A stretch of DNA of 64,000 nt, taken from Methylomicrobium lacus_A. Its GTDB lineage: Bacteria; Pseudomonadota; Gammaproteobacteria; Methylococcales; Methylomonadaceae. The translations under genes and the position numbers were made by a program. Positions 45,401 to 53,740 of the stretch are shown one piece after another; the first letter of the stretch is position 1; each line of letters starts with the position of its first letter. The notes under the pieces were generated by a model, which searched no databases, was not told where the DNA came from, and worked only from the letters and a program-made list of their open reading frames with translations. Location of the stretch: NCBI RefSeq assembly GCF_041897535.1, contig NZ_CP169217.1, positions 1 to 64,000 on the forward strand. Reading direction: 5' to 3'.

Positions 45401-46819
45401 ATGAATATTCAAACCACGCCCGACAAAAAGCTGTTCGTGCTCGACACCAATGTGCTGATGCACGACCCGGCCTGTATTTTTCGCTTTCAGGAGCATGACA
45501 TATTCATCCCTATGATCGTGCTGGAGGAGCTGGATCGGGCCAAGAAAGGCATCACCGAAGTCGCGCGCAACGTGCGGCAGGCGAGTCGTTTTCTCGACGA
45601 GTTGATCCGCGATGTCGACCCCGGATGCATCAAGGACGGGCTGCCGTTATCGCGTCTGGAGGCGAACGGCAAGGGCGGAATGATCGCAAAATCGGGCCGC
45701 CTGTATTTTCAGACCAGCATCATGAGCGAGCTGTTGCCGGCGACGATGCCCGGCAGCCTCTCGGATAATTCGATCCTGAGCGTGGTGCTGGCGCTGACCA
45801 AGCAATTGCCCGGCATCCATGTGATTCTGGTGTCGAAAGACATCAACATGCGGATCAAGGCGGCGACCCTCGAATTGCCAGCCGAGGATTATCACAACGA
45901 CCAGGTGCTCGACGATATCGAACTCTTGTACAGCGGTGCGATGGCGCTGGAGGACGATTTCTGGGACCTGCACGGCAGCAAGATGGATTCCTGGCAGGAA
46001 AAGGGCAGAACCTTTTACAAGCTCGAGGATCCCCTGGTCGCCGAATGGTATCCGAATCAGTATTTGTACATGGAGGATGGCTCGAATTTCGAGGCGATCG
46101 TGCGCACGTGTGATGGCCGCACCGCGATATTGGAGCTGGCCCGCGATTATCGCAGCAAAAATCACAATATCTGGGGCATCACCGCGAAAAACCGCGAGCA
46201 GAATTTCGCGTTCAACGTGCTGCTCGATCCGGATATCGATTTCGTGACCTTGTTGGGAACGGCCGGAACCGGCAAAACCTTATTGGCGCTGGCGGCGGGG
46301 TTGACCTTGACGATGGAGCAGAAGCTTTATCACGAAATCATCATGACCCGTGAAACGGTGCCGATCGGCGAGGATATCGGCTTTCTGCCCGGCACCGAGG
46401 AAGAAAAAATGGCGCCGTGGATGGGCGCTTTGATGGACAATCTCGAATTGCTGGGCAACCGTTCGGGCAATACCGAATGGGAGCAGGGCGCGACGCAAAA
46501 CGTGCTGATGAACCGGGTCAAGATCCGTTCGCTGAATTTCATGCGCGGCCGGACTTTTTTAAACCGTTATCTGATCATCGACGAAGCGCAGAATCTGACC
46601 TCGAAGCAGTTGAAGACCTTGATCACTCGCGCAGGCCCCGGCACCAAGATTATCTGTATCGGCAATCTTTCGCAGATCGATACGCCTTATCTGACCGCGA
46701 CGACCTCGGGCCTGACCTATGTGGTCGACCGTTTCAAGCGTTGGGAGCATGCGGCGCATATCACGCTCCGCCGCGGCGAACGCTCGCGGCTGGCGGATTA
46801 CGGTTCGGATTATCTATAG
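45401..46819 (+). CDS. PIN-domain PhoH family ATPase
   Basis: 472 residues. The ATG at 45401 follows AAGGA; an ATG at 45371 is possible. N-terminal PIN nuclease domain (about 5-150): KLFVLDTNVLMHD and LEELDRAKKG with the acidic residues, then a PhoH-type P-loop ATPase with LLGTAGTGKTLLALAAG, the RETVPIGEDIGFLPG block, DEAQNLTSKQLKT (Walker B) and RGERSRLADYGSDYL. PIN-PhoH fusions act as RNA helicase/ribonucleases in vitro in mycobacteria. It overlaps the convergent AI-2E gene by 6 bases at the 3' end. Confidence 0.92.
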   Translation: MNIQTTPDKKLFVLDTNVLMHDPACIFRFQEHDIFIPMIVLEELDRAKKGITEVARNVRQASRFLDELIRDVDPGCIKDGLPLSRLEANGKGGMIAKSGRLYFQTSIMSELLPATMPGSLSDNSILSVVLALTKQLPGIHVILVSKDINMRIKAATLELPAEDYHNDQVLDDIELLYSGAMALEDDFWDLHGSKMDSWQEKGRTFYKLEDPLVAEWYPNQYLYMEDGSNFEAIVRTCDGRTAILELARDYRSKNHNIWGITAKNREQNFAFNVLLDPDIDFVTLLGTAGTGKTLLALAAGLTLTMEQKLYHEIIMTRETVPIGEDIGFLPGTEEEKMAPWMGALMDNLELLGNRSGNTEWEQGATQNVLMNRVKIRSLNFMRGRTFLNRYLIIDEAQNLTSKQLKTLITRAGPGTKIICIGNLSQIDTPYLTATTSGLTYVVDRFKRWEHAAHITLRRGERSRLADYGSDYL

Positions 46820-47932
46820 GTCAAAACACGCGTTGTCCTGGTTCGGGTCGCCAAGCCGCGGCCAAGCCGACAGCACCGCCTTGACGACGGTCGCCAAGGG
46901 AATCGCGAAGAAGACGCCCCAGAACCCCCACAGACCGCCGAAGAACAGGATCGCGACGATGATCGCGATCGCATGCAGATTGACCGCCTCGGAAAACAGG
47001 ATGGGCACCAGCAGCACGCCGTCGAGGGTCTGGATCACCGCATAGGCGATCGCGACATACATGAATTGATCGCTGCCCCAACCCCATTGAAAATAAGCGA
47101 CGCCGAGCACCGGAAAGGTGACCAGCGTCGCGCCGATGTAGGGGATCACCACCTGCAGGCCCATGAACACCGCGAGCAGCATCGCATAGTTCAGGTCGAA
47201 AAAGCTGAAAGTCACGAAGCTGGCCGCCCATAGGATGAACACTTCGGCAAACTTGCCGCGGATGTAATTGCCGATCTGCATGTCGACTTCTTCCCAGACG
47301 CGCACGGTCAGGTGGCGGTCGCGCGGAAAGAACTGCAAAAACCAGCCGATCAGCTGGTTTTTATCTTTCAGGAAGAAAAACACCATCATCGGCACCAGGA
47401 ACAGGTAAACCAGCGCGCTGACCACGCTGACCAGCGACGCGGCCGACAGCGACAGCATGTTTTGCCCGTAGGTCCAGACTTCGCGTTGCAGGATATGCAT
47501 GATTTCCTGGATCCGGCTTTCCGAAATCAGTTTCGGATACAGCTTCGGTAGTCGCATGATGTTCATTTCCAGCCGGTAAACCATCGCCGGAATCTGCTGC
47601 ACGAACTCGACCGCCTGTTGGGAAACGATCGGCAGCAGATAAAAGAACAGAAAGCCGACGCAGGCCATGAAGATCGAGAACACCAGATAGACGCCGACCC
47701 ATCTCGGTAGGCCGGCCGCCTCGGTTTTGGCGACCAGACCTTCGAGGAGATAGGCGAGCACGACCGAGGCGAACACCGGCATCAGCATGCCGGAGAGCGA
47801 ATAAATCAGCGCAAAAAGGACGATCAGTATCAACGCCAGCGAGATGGCCTGAGAGTTCGGCAGAATCCGATTGACTAAGCCTCGAAAAATGGGCGAGATA
47901 ATAACGGTACGGTTTTGATTTGCCATGGTCAT
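46814..47932 (-). CDS. AI-2E family transporter
   Basis: 372-residue inner-membrane protein with about eight helices; initiation could also be two codons later at 47926. Family marks: an N-terminal pair of helices with YSLSGMLMPVFASVVLAYLLEGLV, the central PIYGGA-type segment, and the conserved QVVIPYIGATLVTFPVLGVAYFQWG plus FGGLWGFWGVFFAIPLATVVKAVL. The family name comes from TqsA, but members transport varied or unknown solutes, and some act as Na+(Li+)/H+ antiporters. Its 3' end overlaps phoH. Confidence 0.88.
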   Translation of the reverse strand: MTMANQNRTVIISPIFRGLVNRILPNSQAISLALILIVLFALIYSLSGMLMPVFASVVLAYLLEGLVAKTEAAGLPRWVGVYLVFSIFMACVGFLFFYLLPIVSQQAVEFVQQIPAMVYRLEMNIMRLPKLYPKLISESRIQEIMHILQREVWTYGQNMLSLSAASLVSVVSALVYLFLVPMMVFFFLKDKNQLIGWFLQFFPRDRHLTVRVWEEVDMQIGNYIRGKFAEVFILWAASFVTFSFFDLNYAMLLAVFMGLQVVIPYIGATLVTFPVLGVAYFQWGWGSDQFMYVAIAYAVIQTLDGVLLVPILFSEAVNLHAIAIIVAILFFGGLWGFWGVFFAIPLATVVKAVLSAWPRLGDPNQDNACFDL

Positions 47933-48102
47933 GACGGGCGAATTTTGGGATTGAATAATCGTTATTCTAACGCTATTCTGGCCTTGAAACCCGATGAACT
48001 TTAGCCGTTCATCAAAGATCAATAGAGTCAATAGTTTTGGCGTTGTTGCGAGGACGCATCCGCGCCGTCCATTTTATCCCGGAATCGAACCGGGAATCGC
48101 TT

Positions 48103-49125
48103 ATGAAGACGATTTTCACGATCATTGCACTGATCCTTTCTTTGTTACTGGCCGGCTGCGTGCCGTCGATTTATCCTTCCGGTGCGAAAACGACCGCCGC
48201 ACATCTCGATTCCGGAACGCAGGCTTTCATCACCGAGGACGGCGCCAGGCTGCCGCTCAGGGAATGGACGACCCAAGGCGAACCCCGAGCCGTGATCATC
48301 GCGGTGCACGGTTTCAACGATTACAGCCGTTTTTTCGACAAGCCCGCGCGCTATTTCAGCGAGCACGGCATCGCCAGCTTCGCCTATGATCAGCGCGGTT
48401 TCGGCAAGGCGCCGAAACGCGGGCTGTGGGCCGGTTGCGCATCGTATGAGGACGATCTGTTGACGCTGGCGCGCCTGGTCAAGGAGCGCTATCCCCGGAG
48501 CCCCTTGTTCTTGCTCGGCGAAAGCATGGGCGGTGCGGTGGTGATGACCGCGGTCAAAAACGATACGACCGATCTGATCGACGGCATCATTCTGGCCGCG
48601 CCGGCGTTGTGGGCGCGCAAGACGATGCCCTGGTATCAGAACAGCCTGTTGTGGGTGCTCGCGCATACCACGCCGTGGCTCAGGCTGACCGGCAAAGGTG
48701 TCGTGAAGGTGACGCCATCGGACAATATCGAAATGCTGCGCGAATTGGGGAGCGACCCGTGGGTGATCAAAGGCGCGCGCGTCGAAACGCTGTACGGCCT
48801 GGCCAATTTGATGGACCTGGCGTTCAACAGCGCCGATAAACTGAATGAAGACACCTTATTGCTGTATGGCGAAAAGGACGACATCATTCCGAAGCAGCCG
48901 ACCTATGCTTTTTTGCAGCGGTTTCTGAAGGACAACCATGCCGCCGAGGAAAAAACTGTCGCCTTTTATCAACAAGGCTATCATATGCTGCTGCGTGATT
49001 TGCAGGCCGACAAGACCTGGCAAGACATCGCCGCCTGGATAGACTCCAGAGGCGCACGGCTGCCGTCCGGGGCCGACAAACGCGCCGAAATCGTACTCAA
49101 ACCGGTGCTGAACTCGGCAAACTGA
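48103..49125 (+). CDS. Lipoprotein alpha/beta hydrolase (monoacylglycerol-lipase-like)
   Basis: 340 residues from ATG 48103, which gives a lipoprotein signal (MKTIFTIIALILSLLLAGC). The body is an alpha/beta hydrolase of the lysophospholipase/serine aminopeptidase S33 (Hydrolase_4) type: HGFNDYSRFFDKPARYF (oxyanion region), the nucleophile Ser141 in GESMGGAVV, LLYGEKDDIIPKQP (acid) and YHMLLRD (catalytic His). It is probably an outer-membrane lipase or acylglycerol hydrolase facing the periplasm. The 66 codons upstream of the chosen ATG are not similar to any protein N-terminus. Confidence 0.88.
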   Translation: MKTIFTIIALILSLLLAGCVPSIYPSGAKTTAAHLDSGTQAFITEDGARLPLREWTTQGEPRAVIIAVHGFNDYSRFFDKPARYFSEHGIASFAYDQRGFGKAPKRGLWAGCASYEDDLLTLARLVKERYPRSPLFLLGESMGGAVVMTAVKNDTTDLIDGIILAAPALWARKTMPWYQNSLLWVLAHTTPWLRLTGKGVVKVTPSDNIEMLRELGSDPWVIKGARVETLYGLANLMDLAFNSADKLNEDTLLLYGEKDDIIPKQPTYAFLQRFLKDNHAAEEKTVAFYQQGYHMLLRDLQADKTWQDIAAWIDSRGARLPSGADKRAEIVLKPVLNSAN

Positions 49126-49302
49126 GGCCCGCATCCCTGGCCTCTGCCGGGCAGGCAAAATTCCCCGACAGGCTTTGACTCATTCATTATCCATTCATCG
49201 TTGACTTGTTAATGTCACGGTTTCTGATGCCGGCATGCCTGAACTGGGTATAATAACCGGACACGTTACGGAAAATTTACCTTATTAAAGCTTAAAAAGG
49301 CC

Positions 49303-51657
49303 ATGACAGACAGACCGACCCGGCGAGGTTCCCCCCGGTATAACAACACGCCACCCAGCAAAAAATCGACATCCCATTGGTTTAGAAATAGCTTCGTCAT
49401 CCTGATTGGCGTTGGCGCTTTTTTTCTATTCACCTACCTCGGTTACCTCGATTACCAAGTCCGCACGCAGTTCGAAGGCAAACGTTGGGCGATTCCAGCG
49501 CGCGTGTATGGAAACCCGGTTGAGCTTTATGCCGGTTACGGGATCAGCGCGCAAAAGTTCGAAAATTTGCTGGAGATGCTGCATTACCGGAAAGATCCGC
49601 AATTGGCCGCGGAAGGTACTTATTTCCGCAATGGCGGGCAAATTTCGGTCAAGACCCGTACTTTCGCCTTTTGGGATCAGCAGGAGCCGCAGCCCAGCGT
49701 GGCGATGCGCGTGGATTTTTCCGAAGCCGGCATCGGAGGCATCACCGATCTGACGAACGGCCAAAACCTGGCAATCATCCGGATGGACCCGGTGCAGATC
49801 GGCAGTTTTTATCCGACCATCAAGGAAGACCGCATATTGATCAAGCTCGAAGAAGCGCCCGAATTGCTGATCAAGGGTTTACTGGCCTCGGAGGATCGGG
49901 ACTTTTATGACCATTTCGGCGTGTCAGTGCGCGGAATTCTACGGGCGATGGTCGCGAACATCCAGGCCGGCGACATGGTGCAGGGCGGTAGTACGATCAC
50001 CCAGCAGCTGGTCAAAAACTTTTATTTGACCTCCGAGCGCAAACTGACCCGCAAGCTCAAGGAAGCCCTGATGGCATTGATCCTGGAATACCGTTACAGC
50101 AAAAACGAGATTCTCGAAGCCTATCTGAATGAAATCTATCTGGGCCAGGACGGCGGCAGCGCGGTGCACGGCTTCGGTCTGGCCAGTCAGTTTTATTTCG
50201 GAGGCCCGTTGAAGGATTTGTCGCTGGAACAGTTGGCTTCGTTGGTTGCGTTGGTGCGCGGGCCATCCGAATACAATCCCCGGCGTTTTCCCGAGCGGGC
50301 GTTGCAACGCCGGAATCTGGTCCTGGAAGAAATGGCCGCACAGGAGTACATCACCGAAGAAGACGCGGCCGCAGCAAAAGCCAAGCCCTTGAACGTGATC
50401 ACCAGTTTGCGTCATTCGGCGAACCGCTATCCGGCCTTCCTCGATCTGGTCAAACGTCAGTTACGGCAGGATTACCGCGAGGAAGATCTGACCTCCGAAG
50501 GCCTCAGAATCTTTACCACGCTCGATACGCAGATTCAGGACACGCTCGAGGAAACGATCAAGCGCAAGCTGCCGCAGCTGGAGAAGCAGCCCAAGGCCAC
50601 CAAAGCGCTCGAATCGGCCGTCGTGATCACGCGCCGGGACAGCGGCGAGATCGCTGCGCTGGCCAGCGGGCGCGACGACTCGTCGGCCGGATTCAACCGG
50701 GCCTTGGATGCGGTGCGGCCGATCGGCTCGCTGATCAAGCCGGTGATTTATCTGACCGCGCTGCAGTATCCGCGGCGCTACACGATCACGACCCCGGTCA
50801 GCGACGGCGCAATCTTCATCAAGGGCGACAACGGCAACGACTGGAGCCCGAAAAATTACGATCACAAGGAACACGGCACGATCGGCCTGCATACCGCATT
50901 GGCCAAGTCTTACAATCTGGCGACCGTGCGGGTCGGCATGGACATCGGTATCGGCAGGGTCGCGAAAACCCTGAAAGACCTGGGTGTCAACCGCAAGGTC
51001 GAGTTGTATCCGTCCTTCCTGCTCGGCGCGGCGCAGTTATCGCCGCTCGAAGTCACGCAGATGTACCAGACTCTCGCCGGCGACGGTTTCCTGACGCCGA
51101 TCAAGGGCATCAAGGCGGTAGTCTCCGCCTCGGGGGAAAGGCTGCAAAGCTATCCGTACACGGTCAGGCAAACGGTCGATCCGTCCTCGACCTATATCCT
51201 GAACACGATTTTGCAGGAAGTGATGCATTCTGGCACCGGTTCTTCGGCTTACTCGGTGTTTCCGCAGGATTACGGCCTGGTCGGCAAGACCGGCACGACC
51301 AACGATGCGAAAGACAGCTGGTTTGCGGGCTTCACCGGCGATTATTTGTCGGTGGTCTGGGTCGGACGCGACGATAACAAACCGGCCGGGCTGACCGGCG
51401 CGACCGGCGCGCTGCAAGTATGGACCGCGTTTATGCGGCAGATTTCAAGACAGCCGGTCAATTTGACGCCGCCCGATAATATCAAAATGGTGCGGGTCGA
51501 TCCGTATTCCGGTTTGGTGGCAGGGCCTGATTGTCCTTACGGCAAGGGTTACCCCTATGTCGAAGGCTCCGAGCCGACCGCCTATTCGGCCTGCGGCAAT
51601 GCGGTCATCGAACAGGACAGGCCTTGGTTTGAGGAGTTTTTTCCGCAGAGCGAATGA
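49303..51657 (+). CDS. mrcB: Penicillin-binding protein 1B
   Basis: Bifunctional peptidoglycan synthase, 784 residues. One N-terminal membrane helix (about 28-46); glycosyltransferase 51 domain with catalytic Glu197 in ASEDRDFYDHFGV, then QGGSTITQQLVKN and KLTRKLKEALMAL; transpeptidase domain with nucleophile Ser476 in RPIGSLIKP, SYN (AKSYNLATVRVG) and KTGTTNDAKDSW. A TATAAT hexamer (49249-49254) lies 49 bases before the start. Regulator LpoB is not in the window. A short hairpin follows the stop. Confidence 0.96.
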   Translation: MTDRPTRRGSPRYNNTPPSKKSTSHWFRNSFVILIGVGAFFLFTYLGYLDYQVRTQFEGKRWAIPARVYGNPVELYAGYGISAQKFENLLEMLHYRKDPQLAAEGTYFRNGGQISVKTRTFAFWDQQEPQPSVAMRVDFSEAGIGGITDLTNGQNLAIIRMDPVQIGSFYPTIKEDRILIKLEEAPELLIKGLLASEDRDFYDHFGVSVRGILRAMVANIQAGDMVQGGSTITQQLVKNFYLTSERKLTRKLKEALMALILEYRYSKNEILEAYLNEIYLGQDGGSAVHGFGLASQFYFGGPLKDLSLEQLASLVALVRGPSEYNPRRFPERALQRRNLVLEEMAAQEYITEEDAAAAKAKPLNVITSLRHSANRYPAFLDLVKRQLRQDYREEDLTSEGLRIFTTLDTQIQDTLEETIKRKLPQLEKQPKATKALESAVVITRRDSGEIAALASGRDDSSAGFNRALDAVRPIGSLIKPVIYLTALQYPRRYTITTPVSDGAIFIKGDNGNDWSPKNYDHKEHGTIGLHTALAKSYNLATVRVGMDIGIGRVAKTLKDLGVNRKVELYPSFLLGAAQLSPLEVTQMYQTLAGDGFLTPIKGIKAVVSASGERLQSYPYTVRQTVDPSSTYILNTILQEVMHSGTGSSAYSVFPQDYGLVGKTGTTNDAKDSWFAGFTGDYLSVVWVGRDDNKPAGLTGATGALQVWTAFMRQISRQPVNLTPPDNIKMVRVDPYSGLVAGPDCPYGKGYPYVEGSEPTAYSACGNAVIEQDRPWFEEFFPQSE

Positions 51658-51666
51658 AATCCCCGA

Positions 51667-51687
51667 CCCTCTCCCTAAAGGAGAGGG
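51667..51687. terminator. Short hairpin after mrcB
   Basis: CCCTCTCC-CTAAA-GGAGAGGG, an 8-bp stem between mrcB and lolA; also resembles a widespread intergenic repeat. Confidence 0.5.
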
Positions 51688-51744
51688 CGCAGTGCGCCTA
51701 ATTCAGGGCTCACTGACAGTCACAGAATTTAACGAGGTGTTTTA

Positions 51745-52374
51745 ATGAGTCAACAAAAGAGGTTGGGTTTTACCCTGTTTTTATTATTTTTCAGCTATTT
51801 GCCGGCACAGGCGGACGACAAGCCGGTGCAGCAGCTGAAAGCCTTTTTGGCGTCATCCCGATCGTTGTCCGCCGATTTCAAGCAGGTCTTGATCGATGAA
51901 CAGGGCAGGCCGGTCCGGACCAGTTTTGGCGTCTTTTACCTGCAGCGTCCGGGCAAGTTCCGCTGGGATTATCAAAAACCGTTTGCGCAACAGATCGTCG
52001 CCGACAAAGGCAAGGTCTGGTTTTACGACAAGGATCTGGAGCAGGTCACGGTCAAAAAGCTCGATGAATCGCTCGGTTCGACGCCGGCGTTATTGCTGAG
52101 CGGCGAGGTGTCCTTGGACGACAATTTCACGATCGAAGGCCAGGGCAAGGAGGGCGACATGCAATGGATCAAGCTGTCGCCGAAAAGCGCCGAAACGACA
52201 TTCAAATACATCTTGATCGGTTTGGACAAGGATTCTCTCGGCGGCATGGAGCTCAGCGATAATTTCGGACAGTTGACCCGCATCTATTTTTCGAACGTGC
52301 TGATCAATCCGCCGATCAAGCAGACCTTGTTTCAGTTTGAAGTTCCGAAAGGCGCGGATGTGTTTGAGGAGTGA
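51745..52374 (+). CDS. lolA: Outer-membrane lipoprotein carrier protein
   Basis: Periplasmic chaperone that takes lipoproteins from LolCDE to LolB. 209 residues with a signal peptide ending PAQA. The LolA pattern is clear: LKAFLASSRSLSADFKQVLID, GVFYLQRPGKFRWDYQKPFAQQIVADKGKVWFYDKDLEQVTVKKL, then LGSTPALLLSG and a hydrophobic face. The unclosed half-barrel ends in VFEE. lolA-rarA adjacency is common in Gammaproteobacteria; here 33 bases separate them. Confidence 0.95.
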   Translation: MSQQKRLGFTLFLLFFSYLPAQADDKPVQQLKAFLASSRSLSADFKQVLIDEQGRPVRTSFGVFYLQRPGKFRWDYQKPFAQQIVADKGKVWFYDKDLEQVTVKKLDESLGSTPALLLSGEVSLDDNFTIEGQGKEGDMQWIKLSPKSAETTFKYILIGLDKDSLGGMELSDNFGQLTRIYFSNVLINPPIKQTLFQFEVPKGADVFEE

Positions 52375-52407
52375 TAGGCATCGAGGCATAAAGGCGCAAG
52401 GTATTCG

Positions 52408-53715
52408 ATGTTGGACGATTTGACCCGGCCGCTGGCCGACAGAATGCGGCCGAGAAGCCTGGACGAGTATGCCGGACAGAAGCATATTTTGAGTTCCGGC
52501 AAGCCGCTCTATCAAAGCATCAGCGCCGGGCGCCTGCATTCGATGATTTTTTGGGGGCCGCCTGGCGCGGGTAAAACCACGCTCGCCCGGCTGATCGCCC
52601 GCCATGCCGATGCCGAATTCGCACCGATTTCGGCGGTGCTGGCCGGCGTGAAGGAGATTCGGGCGGCGGTCGGCGAAGCGCAGTTGCTGTTGCAGCAAAA
52701 GCAAAGGCGCACGATCTTGTTCGTGGACGAAGTGCATCGCTTCAACAAGGCGCAACAGGATGCGTTTTTGCCGCATGTCGAGGACGGCACGGTCTATTTC
52801 ATCGGCGCGACGACCGAAAATCCGTCATTCGCGCTGAACAATGCGTTATTGTCGCGCGCCCGCGTGTATGTGCTGAATCCTTTGACGACCAAAGATTTAC
52901 TGGCGGTCGCCGAACGCGCCTTGACCGATCAGGAGCGCGGGCTCGGGCGTCTCGGCATCGCCATGGACGCGGACATCAGGCAGCAGTTTGTACAGGCGGC
53001 CGATGGCGATGCGCGCAAACTGCTGAATCTGCTGGAACTGGCGGTCGAGCTGGCCGCCGCGAATAACGAGCACAGCATCGGCGAGGCCTTGGCCAGGGAA
53101 GTACTCAGCGGCGGCGTCAGACGTTTCGATAAACAGGGCGAGGAGTTTTACAATCAGATTTCCGCGCTGCACAAGTCGGTGCGCGGCAGTGCGCCCGATG
53201 CGGCGCTGTATTGGCTGTGCCGGATGATCGATGCCGGCTGCGATCTGGCGTATATTGCCCGCAGGATCGTCAGAATGGCGTCCGAGGACATCGGCAATGC
53301 CGATCCCCGCGGCCTGCAAATCGCTTTGGACGCCTGGCAAGCTCAGGAACGCCTGGGCAGCCCGGAAGGCGAGCTGGCGCTGGCGCAGGCGGTCATTTAT
53401 CTGGCCTGCGCGCCGAAAAGCAATGCGGTTTACCGGGCCTACAATGCCGCGATGCAGGATGCGAAACGCAGCGGCAGTCTGAGCGTGCCGGTGCACCTGC
53501 GCAATGCGCCGACCCAATTGATGAAGACGTTGGACTACGGCAAGGAATACCGTTATGCGCATGACGAACCGGAGGCTTACGCGGCGGGGGAGAACTATTT
53601 TCCGGACGAGCTCCGGGGGACTTCATATTACCAGCCGGTGGGCAGAGGCCTGGAAATCAAAATCGGCGAAAAGTTGAAGCACTTACAGGCGCTGGATAAA
53701 CAATACCGGCGCTGA
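52408..53715 (+). CDS. rarA: Replication-associated recombination protein A
   Basis: AAA+ ATPase of the RarA/MgsA/WRNIP1 family that acts at stalled replication forks. 435 residues. LADRMRPRSLDEYAGQKHI is the N-terminal box, Walker A GPPGAGKTTLARL, Walker B TILFVDEVHRFNK, sensor 1 GATTENPSF, and the C-terminal tetramerisation domain includes SEDIGNADPRGL and LRNAPTQLMK. It shares the strand with lolA just upstream and is probably cotranscribed. Confidence 0.96.
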   Translation: MLDDLTRPLADRMRPRSLDEYAGQKHILSSGKPLYQSISAGRLHSMIFWGPPGAGKTTLARLIARHADAEFAPISAVLAGVKEIRAAVGEAQLLLQQKQRRTILFVDEVHRFNKAQQDAFLPHVEDGTVYFIGATTENPSFALNNALLSRARVYVLNPLTTKDLLAVAERALTDQERGLGRLGIAMDADIRQQFVQAADGDARKLLNLLELAVELAAANNEHSIGEALAREVLSGGVRRFDKQGEEFYNQISALHKSVRGSAPDAALYWLCRMIDAGCDLAYIARRIVRMASEDIGNADPRGLQIALDAWQAQERLGSPEGELALAQAVIYLACAPKSNAVYRAYNAAMQDAKRSGSLSVPVHLRNAPTQLMKTLDYGKEYRYAHDEPEAYAAGENYFPDELRGTSYYQPVGRGLEIKIGEKLKHLQALDKQYRR

Positions 53716-53740
53716 CGGCCGGCAATAGGCAAGTATCGGT

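Noticed and set aside
48078..48094. Sequence that reads on the minus strand as a perfect tRNA T-arm (5-bp stem with TTCGATT loop)
   Set aside because: No acceptor stem, CCA-adjacent end, D-arm or anticodon arm can be built around it; it sits in the leader of the hydrolase gene and is probably a chance hairpin or, at most, a fragment.
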